The notes beneath the pieces are model-generated. The model saw only the letters and a program-made list of their open reading frames with translations, had not been told where the DNA came from and ran no database searches. The position numbers were made by a program, and so were the translations under genes. A stretch of 52,764 bases of DNA from Flavobacteriales bacterium (GTDB taxonomy: Bacteria > Bacteroidota > Bacteroidia > Flavobacteriales > Flavobacteriaceae): assembly GCA_004214175.1 (NCBI GenBank), contig SGZH01000005.1, positions 1 through 52,764 of the forward strand, given 5' to 3'. Below are positions 19,584 to 29,326 of the stretch, in pieces. Position 1 is the stretch's first letter; every line of letters begins with the position of its first letter.

Positions 19584-22037
19584 ATGGCTAGATCAAAAGT
19601 AACATCTCTCGACAGTTTGTCATTTCAAGATATTAATGAAGATGCAGAATTAATACCCTTAATGACACCTGAAGATGAAGAGGCAATGAATAAAGAAGAA
19701 TTACCTGAAATTTTACCAATATTACCTTTGAGGAATACTGTATTATTTCCAGGAGTTGTTATCCCCATTACTGCTGGAAGGGATAAATCAATTAAATTGA
19801 TAAATGAAACTAATAAAGGAAATAAGATAATTGGGGTAGTTTCTCAAATTGATGAAAATATTGAAAACCCTGAATTAAAAGATATTAATAAAGTTGGAAC
19901 TGTTGCTAAAATTTTGCGAGTATTAAAAATGCCTGACGGTAATACTACCATTATTTTACAAGGTCAGAAAAGATTTGAAGTAAATGAAATAATTACTTCA
20001 ATCCCCTATATGACCGCTACTATAAAAGAGGTTCCAGAGGCAAAACCCGCTATTGAGAATGAAGAATTTAAAGCAATAATTGATTCAATAAAGGAAAAGT
20101 CACTTCAGATTATTAAAAGCAGTCCTAATATTCCTTCAGAGGCTGCCTTTGCTATTAAAAATATTGAAAGTTCTTCATTCCTAATAAATTTTGTTTCATC
20201 CAATCTCAATGTTTCAGTTGAGGATAAACAAAAACTATTAGAAATTAGTGATTTAAAAGAGCGTGCTATGGAAACATTGCGCTTCATGGAAATTGAATTA
20301 AAAAAATTATCACTTAGAATTGATATTCAGTCGAAAGTAGAAAGTGATATTAGTCAACAACAAAGGGAATATTTTCTTCATCAACAAATGAAAACAATTC
20401 AAGAAGAATTGGGAGGTAATACTTCGGAGGAAGAAATAGAAGAAATGCGTCATAGATCCAAAAAGAAAAAATGGAATCAAGAGGTAGCTAAACATTTTGA
20501 TAAGGAATTGGCAAAATTACAAAGGATGAATCCTCAAGTTTCTGAATACGGTATACAACGTAATTATTTAGAATTATATCTAGATCTTCCTTGGGATGCT
20601 TATAGTATTGATAAATTTGATTTAAAAAAAGCTCGTAAAATTTTAGATAGAGATCATTTTGGATTAGAAGATGTTAAAAAACGAATTATAGAATACTTAG
20701 CGGTGTTAAAACTTCGTAACGATATGAAATCTCCAATACTTTGCCTGTATGGCCCCCCAGGAGTAGGTAAAACCTCTCTTGGTAAATCAATTGCAGAAGC
20801 TTTAGGTAGAAAATATGTAAGAATGTCATTAGGCGGATTAAGAGATGAATCTGAGATAAGAGGACATCGTAAAACATATATTGGAGCTATGCCTGGTAGA
20901 ATTTTAAAAAACGTAAAAAAAGCAGCAACTGGTAACCCGGTTTTTGTTTTAGACGAAATAGATAAACTATCTACTGGAATTCAAGGAGATCCTTCTTCTG
21001 CTATGTTAGAGGTGCTTGATCCTGAACAAAACAATTCCTTTTATGATAATTTTTTAGAAGTTGGTTATGATTTGTCAAAAGTTATGTTTGTAGCTACTTC
21101 AAATAGTTTAGGGACTATTCAGCCTGCTCTTCTTGACCGTATGGAAATTATCAATGTATCAGGATACACAATTGAAGAAAAAGTAGAAATTGCAATAAGA
21201 CATTTATTACCCAAGCAGCTGCTAGATCATGGTCTAACAAATAGTGATTTAAAAATTGGAAAACCACAATTAGAAAAAATAATAGAGGGATATACAAGAG
21301 AAAGTGGTGTTAGAGGATTGGAAAAACAAATTGCCAAAATGGTTCGATTTGCAGCTATGAAAATTGCAATGGAAGAGCAGTATAATGCAAAAATATCAAA
21401 TGAACAAATTATTGAAATATTGGGTGCCCCAAAACTCGAAAGGGATAAGTATGAGAATAATGATGTGGCTGGAGTAGTTACAGGTCTCGCATGGACACGA
21501 GTTGGAGGTGATATTTTATTTATTGAATCAATCATTTCTAAAGGTAAAGGAGTACTTACTTTAACTGGAAATTTAGGGAAAGTAATGAAAGAATCCGCTA
21601 CTATAGCGATGGAATATATTAAGGCAAATGCAGGTTTATTAGGGCTTTCAGTTGATGTCTTTAAAAAATATAATGTCCACATACATGTTCCTGAAGGAGC
21701 TACACCAAAAGATGGTCCAAGTGCAGGTGTTACGATGCTAACCTCACTAGTTTCTTTATATACTCAAAGAAAAGTTAAGCGTAGTATTGCAATGACTGGA
21801 GAAATAACCTTGAGAGGTAAGGTTCTTCCTGTAGGGGGAATAAAAGAAAAGATATTAGCTGCTAAAAGAGCTCACATAAAAGAAATTTTACTTTGCGAAG
21901 AAAATAAGAGAGATATTGAAGAAATTAAGCCTGAATATATTAAAGGTTTAAAATTCCACTATGTTAAAGATATGAGCCAAGTAATTGACCTTGCATTAAC
22001 AAAACAAAAAGTGAAAAATGCCAAATCGATTTCTTAA
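19584..22037 (+). CDS. lon: ATP-dependent Lon protease
   Basis: [17 protein letters not shown], Walker [16 protein letters not shown], catalytic [15 protein letters not shown]. Confidence 0.96.
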   Translation: MARSKVTSLDSLSFQDINEDAELIPLMTPEDEEAMNKEELPEILPILPLRNTVLFPGVVIPITAGRDKSIKLINETNKGNKIIGVVSQIDENIENPELKDINKVGTVAKILRVLKMPDGNTTIILQGQKRFEVNEIITSIPYMTATIKEVPEAKPAIENEEFKAIIDSIKEKSLQIIKSSPNIPSEAAFAIKNIESSSFLINFVSSNLNVSVEDKQKLLEISDLKERAMETLRFMEIELKKLSLRIDIQSKVESDISQQQREYFLHQQMKTIQEELGGNTSEEEIEEMRHRSKKKKWNQEVAKHFDKELAKLQRMNPQVSEYGIQRNYLELYLDLPWDAYSIDKFDLKKARKILDRDHFGLEDVKKRIIEYLAVLKLRNDMKSPILCLYGPPGVGKTSLGKSIAEALGRKYVRMSLGGLRDESEIRGHRKTYIGAMPGRILKNVKKAATGNPVFVLDEIDKLSTGIQGDPSSAMLEVLDPEQNNSFYDNFLEVGYDLSKVMFVATSNSLGTIQPALLDRMEIINVSGYTIEEKVEIAIRHLLPKQLLDHGLTNSDLKIGKPQLEKIIEGYTRESGVRGLEKQIAKMVRFAAMKIAMEEQYNAKISNEQIIEILGAPKLERDKYENNDVAGVVTGLAWTRVGGDILFIESIISKGKGVLTLTGNLGKVMKESATIAMEYIKANAGLLGLSVDVFKKYNVHIHVPEGATPKDGPSAGVTMLTSLVSLYTQRKVKRSIAMTGEITLRGKVLPVGGIKEKILAAKRAHIKEILLCEENKRDIEEIKPEYIKGLKFHYVKDMSQVIDLALTKQKVKNAKSIS

Positions 22038-22194
22038 ATTTAAAATACTTATTAAGAAAACCTTTTTTTTGTAACCCTAAAAAAACAGTATTTATAGTAG
22101 TATTTATAACTTTTTATTAATATCATTTATTAATTTATTTGAAATAAAATAAAATTGAAATCGTTAAATCTTCAGATAAAGCAATTACGCTTAA

Positions 22195-23211
22195 ATGAAT
22201 AAAAATATTATTTTATTTTTTATTGTATTTTCATCATATTTGACAAATGCTCAAATTGGTGGTAAGAACGCCTATCAATTTTTAAACCTTACAACATCTC
22301 CAAGAATGGCAGCATTGGGAGGTAAAAATATTACTAATTACGATTACGATCCCACACAAGCTCTAATAAATCCTGCTACGATTAATCCTTCTATGGATAA
22401 TCATTTATCTGTAAATTATATTAATTATATAGGTGATATCAATTATGGTTCCGCTGCTTACGCTTATCTATGGGACAGAAGAACACAAGTGCTTCATGCT
22501 GGAGTATCTTATGTGAATTATGGAAATTTTGATGGTTACGATGAACAAGGAAATACAACCAATAACTTTTCTGGTTCAGATATAGCTTTTTCTGTTGGTC
22601 ATGCAAGAAATATTGCTTTTACTGATTTTTATATTGGTGCAAATTTGAAATTTATATCTTCAACTTTAGAACAGTATTCTTCTTTTGGTATAGCTTTAGA
22701 TATAGGAGTTATTTATGTTTATAAGGATTGGGATTTAAATATTTCAGGGGTTGTTAGGAACATAGGAACCCAAATTAAACCCTATGACGCAGTCAATGAA
22801 CCCTTGCCTTTAGAGGTAATATTTGGAATATCTCAATCTTTATTAAATGTTCCAATTAGATGGCATCTTACTTTTGAGAATATGCAGGTTTGGAATATTG
22901 CTTTTGCAAATCCAAATAGAGATGAAACCGATTTAGAGGGAAATGTAACTACTGAAAAAATAAATTTTATTGATAATATTTTTCGACATACTATTATTGG
23001 TATAGAATTATTTCCAGATAAAGGATTTAACTTGAGATTGGGGTATAATTTTAGAAGGGGAGAAGAGTTAAGAATTATAGAAAAAAGAGCTTTTGCTGGG
23101 ATTAGTGCAGGATTTTCAGTAAAGTTTAACAAATTAAGACTAAGTTATTCCTATGCTAAGTATAGTTCTGCAGCTGCTTCAAGTTATTTTGGACTCATAT
23201 TAAATCTTTAA
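22195..23211 (+). CDS. porQ: Type IX secretion system protein PorQ
   Basis: AQIGGKNAYQFLNLTTSPRMAALGGKNI...DPTQALINPA, beta-barrel; adjacent to cmk as commonly seen in Bacteroidetes. Confidence 0.82.
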   Translation: MNKNIILFFIVFSSYLTNAQIGGKNAYQFLNLTTSPRMAALGGKNITNYDYDPTQALINPATINPSMDNHLSVNYINYIGDINYGSAAYAYLWDRRTQVLHAGVSYVNYGNFDGYDEQGNTTNNFSGSDIAFSVGHARNIAFTDFYIGANLKFISSTLEQYSSFGIALDIGVIYVYKDWDLNISGVVRNIGTQIKPYDAVNEPLPLEVIFGISQSLLNVPIRWHLTFENMQVWNIAFANPNRDETDLEGNVTTEKINFIDNIFRHTIIGIELFPDKGFNLRLGYNFRRGEELRIIEKRAFAGISAGFSVKFNKLRLSYSYAKYSSAAASSYFGLILNL

Positions 23212-23264
23212 TAATTTTATGCTTTATTTTTAATTAACTAACTTATACCCATTATAAAATAATA

Positions 23265-23960
23265 TTGAAGAAAATAATAATAGCAATAGACGGATATTCT
23301 TCCACTGGTAAAAGTACTGTAGCTAGACAATTAGCAGATTATTTAGATTATATTTATGTTGATTCTGGTGCTATGTACAGAGCTGTAGCCTTATTTGCTT
23401 TACAAAATAACTACCTCTCTAAAGATCATTTTGATAAACAATCACTCTTAAAATCGTTACCTGATATTAAAATAGAATTTAAAAAAGAGGATACAAATTG
23501 TCATGCAGATATATTTTTGAATGATAAGAATGTAGAAAAAGAAATCAGAACGATGTACGTATCCAACTTTGTGAGTCCAATAGCAACTCTATCAAAAGTT
23601 AGAAAAAAGTTAGTTTCTATACAGCATCAAATGGGAATTAAAAAAGGAATAGTAATGGATGGTCGAGATATTGGTACTGTTGTTTTTCCTGATGCAGAAT
23701 TAAAAATATTTATGAATGCCAATACCCAAGTTAGAGCATTGCGAAGGTACAACGAATTAATTCAAAAAGGACAAAATGTTAGTTATGATGAAATTCTACA
23801 TAATGTAAAAAAAAGAGATTTGATGGACACAACAAGAGCTGATTCACCGCTTGTTAAAGCTAAAGATGCTATAGAAGTTGACAATTCTGAAACCAACAGA
23901 GAAGATCAATTTCACACCATATTACAATTGGCGAAAGATAGAATTGCAAAAAGAATTTAA
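23265..23960 (+). CDS. cmk: Cytidylate kinase
   Basis: KKIIIAIDGYSSTGKSTVARQLA, MDGRDIGTVVFPDAELKIFM, YDE...RDLMDTTRADSPL. TTG start codon. Confidence 0.92.
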   Translation: MKKIIIAIDGYSSTGKSTVARQLADYLDYIYVDSGAMYRAVALFALQNNYLSKDHFDKQSLLKSLPDIKIEFKKEDTNCHADIFLNDKNVEKEIRTMYVSNFVSPIATLSKVRKKLVSIQHQMGIKKGIVMDGRDIGTVVFPDAELKIFMNANTQVRALRRYNELIQKGQNVSYDEILHNVKKRDLMDTTRADSPLVKAKDAIEVDNSETNREDQFHTILQLAKDRIAKRI

Positions 23961-23991
23961 ATTATTAGAAAATTTCTAATTGTTACCCTAG

Positions 23992-26418
23992 TTATCGTAA
24001 TATGGCTCCAAAATCTTTTTCAAAATTCTGTTGAAGCTTTTTCATGATCTTATCAATTTGCTTGTCTGTCAGCGTCTTTTTTTCGTCCTGCAAAGTAAAA
24101 CTGATAGCGTAGGACTTCTTATCTTTAGGTAATTTACTTCCAGTGTATACATCAAATAAATTGATGTTTTTAAGTAAATTTCTTTCTGATTTTATAGCAG
24201 ATTCTCTTATAGAGTTAAAGGAAATATTTTTATCTAGTAACAAAGCAAGATCTCTTTTTACTTTTGGGAATTTAGGGATTGTTTTTAACTTAAAGTTTTC
24301 AGTTTCTATCTGTTCTAGAACACTATCCCACTTAAAATCTGCATAAAAGACTTCGGAATCAATATCAAAATGGGATGTGATATTTTTGTTTAAAATTCCA
24401 TAATCAACAATTAATTTATCATCAATTTGGTATGCTAATCCTTCTGAAAAAATAGGATCTTTTGTTTCTATTTCTTCAAAATTAACGATTCCTAGGCGCT
24501 CTAAAAGAGCATTTATTACACCTTTAAAATAGAAGAAATTACTTTTTTGAGAATCTAGTGTCCAGTTTTCATTGTTTTTCAAACCAGAAACAATAATTGA
24601 CAAATGTTTAGGTTCTTGAAGACCTTCTTTAAAATTATGATATGTTTTACCAAACTCAAATAGCTTTATATTACTATTTTTTCTATTTTTATTATACATT
24701 AAAGCCTCTAAAGCACTAAATAACATAGATTGCCGCATAATTGACAAATCATTACTCAATGGGTTAAGCATTTCTACATTATGATTTGGAATTAAATTGT
24801 CTGATAATTCTATATGTTTGGGAGTAGTAAGAGAATTACCCATCATTTCGTGAAAGCCCAGTGCTGTTAACTGATTACTAATTTTATTTTGTATTTGATA
24901 ATCTTCAATAATTTGATTAGATGAAATGGATGCTTTTAATTTTTCTGTGAATTGAATATTGTTATAACCGTAAATTCTTAAAATTTCTTCAATCACATCG
25001 GCTTCGCGAGTTACATCGTTTCTATATGCAGGAATAGTCATTCCTAAACCGGCTTCAGTAACATTATTAATTTTAATTTCTAAAGATGTTAAAATTTCTT
25101 TTATAGTTTCTCTAGGGATTTCTTCACCAATAAGATTTGTTGTACTTTCAAAGTTTAAAATTACTTGATGATCTTCAATTTTTTTCGGATAGATATCGAT
25201 AACATCACTAGTAATTTCTCCTCCTGCAATCTCAGTTATTAATAAAGAAGCTCTCATTAACGCGTATTCAGTTATATTTGGATCGATACCTCTTTCAAAA
25301 CGAAAAGATGCGTCTGTGTTTAATCCGTGACGTTTTGCAGTTTTACGAATACTAACCGGATTAAAGTATGCGCTTTCTAAAAAAATGCTCTCTGTGGATT
25401 CGGAAACACCACTATCGATTCCACCAAAAACTCCTGCAATACACAGAGGTTTTTCGATATCACAAATCATTAAGTCATCTTTATGTAGTTCTCGCTCAAG
25501 ACCATCCAAAGTGATAAATTTAGTCCCTTTTTTGACATTTTTTACAATAATTTTGTCGCCAGAAATTTTACTACTATCAAAAGCATGAAGAGGCTGACCT
25601 AACTCATGTAACACATAATTAGTAATATCGACAATATTATTGATAGGAGTCAAGCCAATTGCTTTTAATCTATTTTGCAACCATTGTGGAGATTCAGTCA
25701 CTTTAATTCCACTAATTGTTACACCACAATATCTTGGTGCCAAATGATTGTTCTCTACTTGAACATCTATTTTGTGAGTTCTATTCTCAACTCTAAAATT
25801 ACTATTTGAGGGAGTGATTAACTCTAATTTAACGTCTTTCCTCAATAAACCTGCCTTCAAATCTCGAGCGACTCCCCAGTGGCTCATGGCATCTGCTCTA
25901 TTAGGAGTTAAGCCAATTTCAAAAACCTGATCATTTTCTATATTAAAAATTGTTGAGCATAAAGTCCCTGGAATTAACATATCATCCAAAACCATAATTC
26001 CTTCATGATTTTTCCCCAGTCCTAACTCATCTTCTGAGCAAATCATTCCATGACTTTCTTTTCCGCGTATTTTTCCTTTTTTAATTTTTAAAGGACTTCC
26101 ATCCTTTTCATAAAGTATCGTGCCGATTGTAGCTACAGGTACTTTTTGATTGATAGCTATATTAGGAGCTCCACAGATTATTTGAACAATACCAAAAGTT
26201 CCAATATCTACTTTTGTAACTTTTAAACGGTCCGCATTTGGGTGTTGTTTACATTCTATAACATGTCCAACCACAATTCCTTTAAGGCCTCCCTTTACAG
26301 AAACGAAATCCTCAATTCCTTCAATTTCTAATCCTAGGTCCGTTAATAAATCACCAGTTTTTTGGGCATCCCAATTTATATTAATAAATTGTTTTAACCA
26401 GTTATATGAAATTTTCAT
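23992..26418 (-). CDS. pheT: Phenylalanine--tRNA ligase beta subunit
   Basis: MKISYNWLKQFI, tRNA-binding domain HPNADRLKVTKVD, C-terminal FDX-ACB domain FPKVKRDLALLLD. Confidence 0.95.
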   Translation of the reverse strand: MKISYNWLKQFININWDAQKTGDLLTDLGLEIEGIEDFVSVKGGLKGIVVGHVIECKQHPNADRLKVTKVDIGTFGIVQIICGAPNIAINQKVPVATIGTILYEKDGSPLKIKKGKIRGKESHGMICSEDELGLGKNHEGIMVLDDMLIPGTLCSTIFNIENDQVFEIGLTPNRADAMSHWGVARDLKAGLLRKDVKLELITPSNSNFRVENRTHKIDVQVENNHLAPRYCGVTISGIKVTESPQWLQNRLKAIGLTPINNIVDITNYVLHELGQPLHAFDSSKISGDKIIVKNVKKGTKFITLDGLERELHKDDLMICDIEKPLCIAGVFGGIDSGVSESTESIFLESAYFNPVSIRKTAKRHGLNTDASFRFERGIDPNITEYALMRASLLITEIAGGEITSDVIDIYPKKIEDHQVILNFESTTNLIGEEIPRETIKEILTSLEIKINNVTEAGLGMTIPAYRNDVTREADVIEEILRIYGYNNIQFTEKLKASISSNQIIEDYQIQNKISNQLTALGFHEMMGNSLTTPKHIELSDNLIPNHNVEMLNPLSNDLSIMRQSMLFSALEALMYNKNRKNSNIKLFEFGKTYHNFKEGLQEPKHLSIIVSGLKNNENWTLDSQKSNFFYFKGVINALLERLGIVNFEEIETKDPIFSEGLAYQIDDKLIVDYGILNKNITSHFDIDSEVFYADFKWDSVLEQIETENFKLKTIPKFPKVKRDLALLLDKNISFNSIRESAIKSERNLLKNINLFDVYTGSKLPKDKKSYAISFTLQDEKKTLTDKQIDKIMKKLQQNFEKDFGAILR

Positions 26419-26492
26419 GCTTGCATAAAGTTACAAAGGTCAAATATACTACTTCACATGTGTTTTTTGGACATTTTTAAATATAAAAATTT

Positions 26493-27077
26493 TCAATATA
26501 GTTCAACTACAACTTCATTTTTACGATTAAATATTTCGTAAGGAGGATTGTATCCAAAAAAATAGAATTGGTTTTTATAGGAGATGTTTTTAGCTTCTAA
26601 AGCTAATTTTAATTTTTGCTTATATTGTTCGATATTTTCATCATTAGCCCAACCTGTAAAACTGATTGCAGCAATTTTTTTTAAGGGTTCTTCCACAAAA
26701 TTTATTTGCGATTGATTTGGTTTAGGGAGTGTTTTTTTATTAAATTCTCTTGGAACCATAAACATCATAGTAACGGAATCTTCAATAGTCATAACAACGG
26801 GAGAAGTCATTGCTATTTTTTTATTTTTATTATTATCACCAAATATATAGCCAGCTAAAATTGAAAACCCTTTTCTAGAAGAGTTTTTATAGTCATTTGA
26901 TGAAAGCTTTACTGATGTAAATAAGCTTGCCTCATAGTTTCTTATTTCAAAATTTTCATGTTTTTTTATAACTTTATACGTGTAAGATTCAATGTTTTTT
27001 CTACTTCTGTATGCAAAGACTTGGACAATAACGAATACTGATAAAATTACTCCTAGAATAATTAATGATATTTTCAT
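26493..27077 (-). CDS. SOUL family heme-binding protein
   Basis: FEIRNYEASLFTSV...GFSILAGYIFGDNNKNKKIAMTSPVVM...MMFMVPREF, canonical SOUL/HBP motifs. Confidence 0.88.
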   Translation of the reverse strand: MKISLIILGVILSVFVIVQVFAYRSRKNIESYTYKVIKKHENFEIRNYEASLFTSVKLSSNDYKNSSRKGFSILAGYIFGDNNKNKKIAMTSPVVMTIEDSVTMMFMVPREFNKKTLPKPNQSQINFVEEPLKKIAAISFTGWANDENIEQYKQKLKLALEAKNISYKNQFYFFGYNPPYEIFNRKNEVVVELY

Positions 27078-27142
27078 TTTCTTTATAATTTAACTTTGGG
27101 TCTAATTTACAGCTTTACTTTTAAGTTGATAAGTTAGTGTTC

Positions 27143-29248
27143 TTATGATATAAAGTTCCATATGTTTTTATATTTTGTCAATTGTATATACGTCATTTTA
27201 ATCGGTAAATTTTTAGATAATGAAAGGGAGGGGTCATTTCTTAGTGTATCGCTTGCTATATTTCTAGCTATATTTAATATATCATGATCCTTTACTATAT
27301 CTGCTATTCGAAGATTTAAAACTCCACTTTGTTGAGTACCCATCAGGTCTCCAGGACCTCTTAATTTTAAATCTACTTCTGCAATTTCAAAACCATCACT
27401 AGTTTTTACCATGGTTTTTATTCTTGTCTTAGCATTATCAGATAATTTATGACTCGTCATTAGTATGCAATAGCTTTGATCTGCACCTCTACCCACTCGA
27501 CCTCTTAGTTGGTGTAGTTGAGATAAACCAAAACGTTCAGAGCTTTCAATCATCATTACACTCGCATTTGGGATGTTAACGCCAACTTCAATCACAGTAG
27601 TCGCAATCATGATCTGAGTTTCTCCTTTTAAAAAGCGGTTCATCTCAAAATCTTTATCTTTTGATTTCATTTTTCCATGAACGATAGAAATTTGATAGGT
27701 TGGTTTTTGAAATTCTCTTGAGATACTCTCAAAGCCATCCATAAGATCCTTGTAATCTAGAGCTTCGCTTTCTTGTATGAGAGGATAAACAATATAAACT
27801 TGTCTTCCTTTAGAAATTTCATCTCTAATAAATTTAAAAACACGTAGTCTATTTGCGTCAAATCGATGTACTGTTTTAATCTCTTTTCGTCCTGGAGGAA
27901 GTTCATCAATTATTGAAATATCTAGGTCTCCATAAATACTCATTGCAAGTGTTCTTGGAATAGGTGTAGCAGTCATTACTAAAATGTGAGGAGGGAGGGT
28001 GTTTTTATGCCAAAGTTTACTTCGCTGTGCAACTCCAAATCGATGTTGTTCATCTATAATTGCTAGACCTAAATTTTTAAATTTGACCTTATCTTCAAGT
28101 AATGCATGAGTCCCAATTAGAAGATTAATCTCTCCGTTTTCTAGTTTTTTGTATATTTTTTTTCTATCTGAAGTTTTTGTTGAACCAGTTAGAATAAATA
28201 TACTGATATTAAGGTTTTTACATAATTCAATTAATCCGTTATAGTGTTGGACTGACAAAATTTCAGTTGGAGCCATTAAACAAGCTTGAAATCCATTGTC
28301 AATGGCTATTAATACTGACATTAAAGCTACTATTGTTTTACCTGAACCTACATCCCCTTGCAACAACCGATTCATTTGTGCAAAACTTCCTAAATCAGAT
28401 CTAATTTCTTTGATAACTCGTTTTTGTGCAGTGGTTAATTTGAAGGGTAAATAATTTTTATAAAATAAGTTAAAATTATCCCCGATCTTAGAGAATGGAT
28501 ACCCTTTAATTTTTGATTTATGGAGTAGATTTTTACGTATTAATTGTAATTGAATGTAAAAAAATTCTTCAAATTTTAATCGATATTGAGCCCTGGAGAG
28601 TAAGTGTTGATTTTGAGGGAAATGGATGTTTATAAGTGCTTCTTTTTTTGATAATAACTTAAGGTCTTCTAGAATATTTATTGATAGCGTTTCAACGATA
28701 TAATGTTTAGACTCAGCGAATAAATTTTCCATTAGGTTATTTATTACCCTATTTGAAATTCCTCGAGAGGATAATAGCTCCGTCGAGGGGTATACTGGTT
28801 GCATAGCCGGACGTAAACTTTTTTCGTAATTTTTTAATGTTTCTAATTCTGGATGTGGCATAGAATATGCTCCGTTAAACCAGTTGGTTTTACCAAAAAT
28901 AACATAAGATATATTAAGTTTTAAATTTTCTTTTATCCACTTATGCCCTTTAAACCAGACTAACTCCATTGTTCCTGAATCATCTTTAAAATTGGCAATC
29001 AAGCGTTTTTTGTTTTTTTTAGTAACAGTTTTAATTTTTGTTATTTTACCGATAATTTGTACTTCTGCATTGGTTTTTTGTAGTTGGCTAATTTTATAAA
29101 ATTGAGTACGATCTAAATAACGATTTGGAAAAAGATTCACTAAGTCTTGAAAAGTAAATATTCCTAATTCTTTTTTTAACAAATCTGCTCTATTGGGCCC
29201 TACACCTTTTAGATATTCAATTGAAGTTTGAAAAAAATTTGAATTCAC
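27143..29248 (-). CDS. recG: ATP-dependent DNA helicase RecG
   Basis: LLQGDVGSGKTIVALMS, DEQHRFGVAQR, ATPIPRTLAMSIYGDL, FGLSQLHQLRGRVGRG. Confidence 0.95.
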   Translation of the reverse strand: MNSNFFQTSIEYLKGVGPNRADLLKKELGIFTFQDLVNLFPNRYLDRTQFYKISQLQKTNAEVQIIGKITKIKTVTKKNKKRLIANFKDDSGTMELVWFKGHKWIKENLKLNISYVIFGKTNWFNGAYSMPHPELETLKNYEKSLRPAMQPVYPSTELLSSRGISNRVINNLMENLFAESKHYIVETLSINILEDLKLLSKKEALINIHFPQNQHLLSRAQYRLKFEEFFYIQLQLIRKNLLHKSKIKGYPFSKIGDNFNLFYKNYLPFKLTTAQKRVIKEIRSDLGSFAQMNRLLQGDVGSGKTIVALMSVLIAIDNGFQACLMAPTEILSVQHYNGLIELCKNLNISIFILTGSTKTSDRKKIYKKLENGEINLLIGTHALLEDKVKFKNLGLAIIDEQHRFGVAQRSKLWHKNTLPPHILVMTATPIPRTLAMSIYGDLDISIIDELPPGRKEIKTVHRFDANRLRVFKFIRDEISKGRQVYIVYPLIQESEALDYKDLMDGFESISREFQKPTYQISIVHGKMKSKDKDFEMNRFLKGETQIMIATTVIEVGVNIPNASVMMIESSERFGLSQLHQLRGRVGRGADQSYCILMTSHKLSDNAKTRIKTMVKTSDGFEIAEVDLKLRGPGDLMGTQQSGVLNLRIADIVKDHDILNIARNIASDTLRNDPSLSLSKNLPIKMTYIQLTKYKNIWNFIS

Positions 29249-29326
29249 AAGAATAAATTTATTTAATCTTAATTATATTGTAATTTGCAAACTACAATTT
29301 TTTATAAACCTTAAAAAAATAATTTC

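Noticed and set aside
21227-21682. 151-aa minus-strand ORF inside lon
   Set aside because: Antisense shadow of the Lon protease domain.
23964-23980. ATTAGAAA-A-TTTCTAAT palindrome between cmk and pheT as a regulatory site
   Set aside because: Short, AT-rich and between convergent gene ends; most likely a weak terminator or chance.
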